Shown here: positions 58,926 to 64,000 of the stretch, in pieces
Position numbering within the stretch: position 1 is the first letter of the stretch
Layout: each line of letters starts with the position of its first letter
Origin: Curtobacterium flaccumfaciens
GTDB taxonomy: Bacteria; Actinomycetota; Actinomycetes; Actinomycetales; Microbacteriaceae
NCBI RefSeq assembly: GCF_013359815.1
Contig: NZ_JABMCF010000032.1
Span: 62,001 to 126,000, forward strand
Direction of reading: 5' to 3'
DNA length: 64,000 nucleotides
Notes under the pieces: model-generated
What the model saw: the letters and a program-made list of their open reading frames with translations, nothing else
The model's database searches: none
What the model was told of the DNA's origin: nothing
Translations under genes and position numbers: made by a program

Positions 58926-59612
58926 GTGTTCAAGATCGGGTGGCAGGTGTTCCGGGAGCGGTTCCCCGCACTCATCGGGCCGCAGTACCGCCGTCGTGTC
59001 GTGGTCGTCGCCACCGTCGTCACGGTGGTCGCGTTCATCGGGTTCCAGGGGCTGGCGCTGCTCGTCGACGACGGTTCGGTCCCCCTCGCGGTGTGGCTGG
59101 TCGCATCGGCGCTGTTCGCGGCCGGGGTCGGTGGCATCGTTTCGTGCTTCGTCCCGATCGGCCCGAAGGGGTGGGCGGTCCCGCCGATCCCCGGCATCGG
59201 ATGGCGCACACAGGAGGCCGTCGCCCGGTACTACCGCCGCAATCCGCCTCCGGTCGAGCCGGAACACCGCGACGCCGTCCTCGACCGCATGCCCGAGACC
59301 CGCGACCTGATCGTCCGCGGCGCGTTCCGGGGCTTCCTGATGCTCGGCGGCTGGGCCCTGGCACTCGTCGGGACCGTGGTGGTCAACGTCGCCACCGTGC
59401 CGGCCGGCGACGGGCTCGTCGGGCTGTCCGCCTTCTGGTTCGTCGTGCCCCTGAGCGGCGCCGTCACCGCGATCGGAGGACTGCGCACCCTCGGCCGCCA
59501 GGAGCAGCTCCGCATCGAGGCCGGAGCGCTCCCGCCGGTCCCTCCGCCCCTGCCACCGCGCGGCCGTCCCGGCGCACGGAGCGGCAGCAAGCTCGCCCTG
59601 CCGGAGGAGTGA
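58926..59612 (+). CDS. Membrane protein of unknown function, first of a paralogous pair
   Basis: Protein of 228 residues, MFKIGWQVFRERFPALIGPQ, with four hydrophobic segments and a Pro-rich tail (PPVPPPLPPRGRP). It shares the start MFxxGWQVFR, the internal PPxxPEHRD and the four-helix order with the next gene, so both come from one duplication. I do not recognise the family. GTG 58926; a TAGACAT box ends 5 nt before it. Confidence 0.7.
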   Translation: MFKIGWQVFRERFPALIGPQYRRRVVVVATVVTVVAFIGFQGLALLVDDGSVPLAVWLVASALFAAGVGGIVSCFVPIGPKGWAVPPIPGIGWRTQEAVARYYRRNPPPVEPEHRDAVLDRMPETRDLIVRGAFRGFLMLGGWALALVGTVVVNVATVPAGDGLVGLSAFWFVVPLSGAVTAIGGLRTLGRQEQLRIEAGALPPVPPPLPPRGRPGARSGSKLALPEE

Positions 59613-59615
59613 CCC

Positions 59616-60260
59616 GTGTTCACGCTCGGCTGGCAGGTCTTCCGCCGGCACGTCACGGACGTGCTGGATCCGGCACGCGTCCGTCGTGCGGCCCTGTGGT
59701 CCGGCATCGCGGCGGTCGTCGCGCTGGTCGGCATGGCCGTCCTGGAGGCCCGGGTCGACTGGACGGGGACCACTCCGGTCCGCAGCGTGGTCGCGATGGT
59801 GCTGCTGGCGCTCGGCGTCGGACTGCTCACCTTCGCGTGCATCCCGACGTGGCAGCCGCCGGACCCCTCGACGACGATCAACGGTCGGCAGGTGCGGCCC
59901 TCGTGGCAGCTCGCCGCCCGGGGAGCCACGCAGCTGTACGTGCAGCGTCGGCCGGTGCCGGTCCTGCCGGAACACCGCGACATCGTCCTCACCGACACCG
60001 TCCTGCTGCGGCGGGGACTGATCGGCACGCTCGCCCGGACGGCTCCCCTGGCCACCGCCGGAGCGAACGCCCTCGTGGGCGGCTTCGTCCTCGGCGAAGT
60101 GCCCCAGTACACATTGCTCTGGGTCGGGTTGTGGGCGCTGCAGTTCACCGAGCACATCACCCACCTCGGCCGCTCCGAACGAGCCCGGCTGGCCGCCGAG
60201 TCCCTCGACCCGATCCCGGAGACGCCCGCACCCGAGACGCCCGCCCGCCCCACTTCGTGA
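59616..60260 (+). CDS. Membrane protein of unknown function, second of a paralogous pair
   Basis: Protein of 214 residues, MFTLGWQVFRRHVTDVLDP, with four hydrophobic segments and RPVPVLPEHRDIVL, matching the upstream paralogue. GGAGGA lies 8 nt before GTG 59616, and the gap to the first gene is 3 nt, so they form an operon. The C-terminus is a Pro/Thr tail; its last codon and stop come from a TGAGCAG hairpin. Confidence 0.7.
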   Translation: MFTLGWQVFRRHVTDVLDPARVRRAALWSGIAAVVALVGMAVLEARVDWTGTTPVRSVVAMVLLALGVGLLTFACIPTWQPPDPSTTINGRQVRPSWQLAARGATQLYVQRRPVPVLPEHRDIVLTDTVLLRRGLIGTLARTAPLATAGANALVGGFVLGEVPQYTLLWVGLWALQFTEHITHLGRSERARLAAESLDPIPETPAPETPARPTS

Positions 60261-60311
60261 GCAGAAGCGGTCGAGTCGCCGTCGGGCACTCGACCATTCC
60301 TGCTCACGAAG
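60253..60311. repeat. TGAGCAG-family hairpin, copy 5
   Basis: CTTCGTGAGCAGAAGCGGTC... (60253-60276) pairs with 60288-60311 with three mismatches. It overlaps the end of the paralogous membrane protein gene and holds its stop codon. Confidence 0.87.
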
Positions 60312-60368
60312 CGTGAACGGCGCACCCCGACGCGCACCACTGTCGGCGGCGACGGGCACACTGGGCGC

Positions 60369-61100
60369 ATGTGTGGAAGGTTCGTCGTCTCCGACACCAC
60401 GGCCGATCTGTTGCCCGAGCTCATGGGCGAGCTCGCCGCCCGGACCGAGCACGTCGACGAGGACACCGGCGAGGTGCACCCCGGCCTCGCCCCGAGCTGG
60501 AACGTCGCCCCGACCGACCCCGTGTACGCCGTCCGCCAGCGGCACGGCGAACGCGAGCTGCCGCAGATCAGCTGGGGCTTCGTGCCGAGCTGGGCGAAGG
60601 ACTTCCAGAAGCAGCGCCCGAAGCCGATCAACGCCCGCATCGAGACAGTCGCGACGAGCGGCATGTTCAAGCGGGCCTTCGCCACGAACCGCTGCATCGT
60701 CCCGGCGCAGGGGTACTACGAGTGGGTCGTGCGCGAGGACGGCAAGGAACCCCACTTCGTGCACGAACCCGGCGGCGCCCTGGCGATGGCCGGCGTCGTG
60801 AGCGCCTGGCCCGACCCGACGAAGCCCGAGGGCGACCCGGACAAGTGGCGGCTGTCGCTCGCGATCATCACCCGTGACGCCCACGTCGCCCCGGGCGAGG
60901 TCCACGACCGGATGCCCGCGTTCCTGACGCCCGACGGCTACGACGACTGGCTCGGCGGCGACCTCCGGTCAGACGACCTGCTGTCCCTGCTCGACCACGA
61001 GTCGCTGGCGGTGGCCGCGGGCCTGGAGCAGTACGAGGTCTCCCGCACGGTGAACAGCGTGCGGAACGACGGACCGCAGCTCATCGCGCCCGTCGCGTAG
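60369..61100 (+). CDS. yedK: SRAP domain protein (HMCES/YedK family)
   Basis: DNA-repair protein of 243 residues that covalently captures abasic sites in single-stranded DNA. Cys2 directly after the initiator Met (MCGRF) is the catalytic residue; Asn88 in INARIET, Glu118 in QGYYEW and His179 in GEVHDRMP complete the active site. Length fits the family. ATG 60369 is 6 nt after CACACT, suggesting a leaderless mRNA. The gene stands alone. Confidence 0.95.
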   Translation: MCGRFVVSDTTADLLPELMGELAARTEHVDEDTGEVHPGLAPSWNVAPTDPVYAVRQRHGERELPQISWGFVPSWAKDFQKQRPKPINARIETVATSGMFKRAFATNRCIVPAQGYYEWVVREDGKEPHFVHEPGGALAMAGVVSAWPDPTKPEGDPDKWRLSLAIITRDAHVAPGEVHDRMPAFLTPDGYDDWLGGDLRSDDLLSLLDHESLAVAAGLEQYEVSRTVNSVRNDGPQLIAPVA

Positions 61101-61124
61101 GCGGTCGCGCCCCGCGCACAGACA

Positions 61125-61172
61125 GGAGGCCCGGATCGCCGCAGCGGGTCTGCTGCGGTGATCCGGGCCTCC
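61125..61172. terminator. Diverged GGAGGCCCGG-family hairpin
   Basis: GGAGGCCCGGATCGCCGCAGC (61125-61145) pairs with 61152-61172 with one mismatch; 6-nt loop. It lies between the converging SRAP and surface-protein genes. Confidence 0.85.
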
Positions 61173-61186
61173 AGTCCGGTGCCCTG

Positions 61187-64000
61187 TTACGGACGTGCGC
61201 TGCGGCGGATGCCCGGCGCGACGCGGACCGCGATCCGTCGTCGGGTCACCAGGAGCACGCCCGCCAGCATGAGCGCGAGTGCCGCGAGCCCGAGGCCGAC
61301 CAGCCCGGTCACGCCCGTGAAGGCGAGCTCGGTGCCGTGGACGATCGCGGCGAGCCCGGTCGGGAACCGGACCGTGACGGTCGCGCTGACCGTCTGTCCC
61401 GCGCTGTCGGTGACCTCGTAACCGACGAAGGTGGTTCCGGTGAAGCCTTCCTGCGGGGTGAAGACGACCCGGCCGTCGCGGATGGTCCACGTGCCCTGGT
61501 CGGCGACGACCACGCGGTCGGTCGGTGTGCCGGACTCCGGGTGGAGCAGGCGCAGCGTGCCCGGCTCGAACGTGGCGCCGCCGGAGGCGGAGTCGTTGTC
61601 GAGCGGGTCCACGACGACCCGGTGTCCGACGATCCCGGTGGCGGAGTCGTCGGTGGCGACCGCCGCGGCGACCACGGTCATGGTCGCGGTGGCGGTGGCC
61701 GTCTGCCCCGAGGCGTCCGTCACCGTGTAGGTGAAGGTGTCCGTGCCGGTGAAGCCGGCGGCCGGCGTGTAGACGTACGCGCCGTTCCGCTGGATCGTCA
61801 CGGTGCCGTGGGCGGGCTTCCGGGCCGGGGCGGCGGTGAGGCCGGTGCCCTGGTCGTCGGCGAGCAGGCCATGGCGGGCGTCACGGGTGACGGGCGTGCC
61901 GGACACGGTGCGCCCGGAGTCGTCCGCAGCGGCGATGCCGACCGTGATCGTGACGGTGGCGTCGGCCTGCTGCTCCATCGAGTCCTGCGCACGGTACGTG
62001 ACGGTGTCGGTGCCCGAGAAGCCCTTCGCCGGGGTGTAGACGAACGTGCCGTCGGCGGCGATGGAGGCCGTGCCGTGACGGGCCTGACCCACCGCGACGA
62101 CCGTCAGAGCGTCACCGTGGTCGTTGCCGAGCACGCCGTGGCCGGCGACCCGGACCGTCTTGCCGGCCGTGGTCGTGGCCTTGTCGTCCTTCGCGGCGGG
62201 GGCGACGTCGATGATGACGCGCGCGAACGCCGCGGTGCCGTCGGCGTCGTTGGCCGAGTACGTGAACCAGTCACGGCCGGACCAGTTCGACGTGGGCGTG
62301 TAGACGTACGAGCCGTCCTTCTCGAGCGACAGTGTGCCGTTGAACGGCTTCGTCTCCATGGCGGCCCAGAGCCCACGACCGGAGTCGCCGACCAGCACGC
62401 CCTTGTCGGCGGCCATGCGCATGCTGCGGTTCGTCGACATGGTGTGCCAGTGGTCGACCGCGGCGACGCCGACGACGACCGTGACCGTCGCGGTCGAGGT
62501 CCGTCCGGCGCCGTCGGTCACCGTGTACTCGAACGTGTCCGCGCCGGAGAAGCCCTTCGCCGGGGTGTAGACGAGCGAGCCGGGCTCGGTGCCCTCGGTC
62601 ACGGTGCCGTGCTCGGCGCGGCCGTGCGCCGTGACGGCGAGGCCGGTGCCGCGGTCGTTGCCGGTCAGGGTCGCGCCGCTGATCGGCAGCGCGGTGTTCG
62701 CCGCGGTGCGCAGGGCGTCGGCGACCGCGGTCGGCGTGACGGTCACGGTGACGGTCGCCGTCGCGGTGCCGCCGGTCGGGTCGGTCACCGTGTAGGTGAA
62801 CGTGTCCGTGCCGGAGAACCCGTCGGCGGGCGTGTACGTGACCGAGCTGGCACCGGTCGGGCCGGTTGCGCCGCCGCCGGTTCCGCCGTCCGTCGTGCTG
62901 CCCGTGATCGTCGCGGTGCCGTGGCCGGGCTTCGAGACCGCGGTGACGGCGAGCTTCGTGCCCGAGTCGTTGCCGGTGACGGCGACGTCGACCGGGGTCG
63001 CGGCGCTCGTCGTCGCGGTGTCCGCGGCGGCCTTCGGGGCGACGACGATCGTCACGGTGCCCGTGGTCGTCCCGCCGGAGCCGTCGGTGACCGTGTAGTC
63101 GAACTCGTCCGGGCCGGAGTAGCCCGGCTCGGGCTTGTACGTGTACGAGCCGTCCTCGTCGACCGTCACGTCACCGTGCGAGGGCTTCGTGTGGTCGGTG
63201 ACCGCCAGGTCGGTGCCCTTCGCACCGTCGAGCAGTCCGGTGCCGGCCGGCACGGTGGTGGTGGCGTCGGCCTCGGCCGAGGTCGACCCGCCACCGGCGA
63301 CCGGGGTGACGGTGACCGTCACGGTGCCGGTGTTCGTGGTGCCCGACGGGTCCGTCACCGTGTAGGTGACGGTGTCCGTGCCGGAGAAGCCGTCGTTCGG
63401 CGTGTACGTGATCGTGCCGTCGTCGTTGCGGGTCGCGGTGCCGTTCTTCCCGTCCGTGACGGACACGACCGTCAGGCCCGTGCCGTGGTCGTTGCCCGTC
63501 AGGGCGCCGGAGGTGACGGTGGTGCTGCCGCCCGCCGCGACCGTGACGGTGTCGGGCTCCGTGCCGGGGCGGACCGTGACCGTCACGGTGCCGGTGGTGG
63601 TGCGGCCGGCGGGGTCCGTCGCCGTGTAGGTGAAGGTGTCCGTGCCCGAGAAGCCGTCCTTCGGCGTGTACGTGTACGAGCCGTTCGCGGCGAGCTCGAC
63701 CGTGCCGTGTGCGGGCTGCTGGTCGACAGCCGCGGTCAGGCCGGTGCCCCGGTCGTTCGCGAGCACGCCGTCGGCCTTCGCGACGGTCAGCGTCGAGCCG
63801 GCCGTGGCGGTGGCGGTGTCGGCCGTGGCGCGCGGGCCGACGACGACCGTGACCGTGCCGGTCGTGGAGCGGCCTGCTCCGTCGACCACCGTGTAGGTGA
63901 AGGTGTCCGTGCCCGAGAAGCCGTCGGCCGGGGTGTAGACGACGCGGCCGGTGGCACGGTCGAGCGTGACGGTGCCGCGGGCGGCGCCGGTCTCGCCGGT
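61187..64000 (-). CDS. Giant repeat surface protein with LAFTG sorting signal, N-terminus outside window
   Basis: The visible 937 residues contain about ten tandem Ig/cadherin-like modules of roughly 90 residues, each with GFSGTDTFTYTVTDPAG..TVTVTV and ATDD/GNDxGTGL-type linkers (tandem-95/VCBS-like family). The C-terminus has LAFTG, a helix GLVGLGLAALALMLAGVLLV and TRRRIAVRVAPGIRRSARP: a sortase signal of the LAxTG (class E) kind. Such proteins are adhesins or surface stalks. The frame stays open to base 64000. The coding DNA repeats too, so assembly across this gene needs care. Confidence 0.9.
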   Translation of the reverse strand, partial: TGETGAARGTVTLDRATGRVVYTPADGFSGTDTFTYTVVDGAGRSTTGTVTVVVGPRATADTATATAGSTLTVAKADGVLANDRGTGLTAAVDQQPAHGTVELAANGSYTYTPKDGFSGTDTFTYTATDPAGRTTTGTVTVTVRPGTEPDTVTVAAGGSTTVTSGALTGNDHGTGLTVVSVTDGKNGTATRNDDGTITYTPNDGFSGTDTVTYTVTDPSGTTNTGTVTVTVTPVAGGGSTSAEADATTTVPAGTGLLDGAKGTDLAVTDHTKPSHGDVTVDEDGSYTYKPEPGYSGPDEFDYTVTDGSGGTTTGTVTIVVAPKAAADTATTSAATPVDVAVTGNDSGTKLAVTAVSKPGHGTATITGSTTDGGTGGGATGPTGASSVTYTPADGFSGTDTFTYTVTDPTGGTATATVTVTVTPTAVADALRTAANTALPISGATLTGNDRGTGLAVTAHGRAEHGTVTEGTEPGSLVYTPAKGFSGADTFEYTVTDGAGRTSTATVTVVVGVAAVDHWHTMSTNRSMRMAADKGVLVGDSGRGLWAAMETKPFNGTLSLEKDGSYVYTPTSNWSGRDWFTYSANDADGTAAFARVIIDVAPAAKDDKATTTAGKTVRVAGHGVLGNDHGDALTVVAVGQARHGTASIAADGTFVYTPAKGFSGTDTVTYRAQDSMEQQADATVTITVGIAAADDSGRTVSGTPVTRDARHGLLADDQGTGLTAAPARKPAHGTVTIQRNGAYVYTPAAGFTGTDTFTYTVTDASGQTATATATMTVVAAAVATDDSATGIVGHRVVVDPLDNDSASGGATFEPGTLRLLHPESGTPTDRVVVADQGTWTIRDGRVVFTPQEGFTGTTFVGYEVTDSAGQTVSATVTVRFPTGLAAIVHGTELAFTGVTGLVGLGLAALALMLAGVLLVTRRRIAVRVAPGIRRSARP

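Noticed and set aside
1..64000. Insertion sequences, prophage or a foreign island
   Set aside because: No transposase, integrase or phage gene was seen, and codon use looks even throughout.

Overview
This window is chromosomal DNA of a high-GC Gram-positive bacterium. The family set (DUF3073, DUF3072, DUF6518, separate PurS/PurQ/PurL, a sterol-carrier-type protein beside purD), the heavy use of GTG starts, the many genes whose start codon lies 6-8 nt after a TAnnnT box, and the near absence of AT-rich DNA all point to Actinobacteria. Microbacteriaceae, possibly Curtobacterium or a relative, is my best guess; that is inference, because no rRNA or other marker is present. I saw no tRNA, rRNA, CRISPR array, transposase or phage gene, so the gene content looks like core chromosome, with unusual amounts of palindromic and tandem-repeat DNA between genes.

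Layout. 1-2.7 kb: a SipW-type signal peptidase (cut by the window edge) and its TasA-like secreted substrate, then MarR and DinB genes. 2.8-7.6 kb: a DEAD-box RNA helicase with a long RDDRAPR repeat arm, a PPK2-type polyphosphate kinase, a lipoprotein hydrolase and a small membrane protein. 7.6-14.3 kb: a large RND exporter, a DUF6518 membrane protein and a divergent MocR regulator/YczE pair. 14.4-22.2 kb: DUF4097-PadR operon, MerR regulator, KimA-like APC permease and small conserved genes. 22.3-31.5 kb: purine genes purM, purF, purD and purC around a LuxR-type ATPase regulator. 32-39.4 kb: SpoIIE-type phosphatase, MFS/hydrolase pair, two MmyB-domain proteins, AraC regulator and signal peptidase I. 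40-47 kb: SDR, VOC dioxygenase-like protein under tandem operators, a NodA-like acyltransferase, furA-katA, an acyltransferase and a CtaG-like protein. 47-53 kb: PadR-DHA2 efflux operon and the purSQL operon. 53-61 kb: hydroxyacid dehydrogenase, lactonase, chorismate mutase, iron-siderophore lipoprotein with an IdeR/DtxR box, aroE, Ohr, a pair of paralogous membrane proteins and an SRAP protein. 61.2-64 kb: the C-terminal part of a huge repeat-built surface protein ending in an LAFTG sorting signal.

How the parts work together. Seven purine genes (purM, F, D, C, S, Q, L) cover most of the route from PRPP to SAICAR. aroE and chorismate mutase belong to aromatic amino acid synthesis. Catalase with Fur and the Ohr protein handle peroxides; the iron lipoprotein is probably iron-repressed. 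The surface features are a SipW-TasA-like system and a sortase-type adhesin. The most unusual DNA is non-coding: an array of four units repeating at exactly 142 bp (31505-32072), three 97-bp units at 22313-22718 that share the same hairpin core, a five-copy TGAGCAG hairpin family, and a near-identical 46-48 bp perfect-palindrome terminator family.
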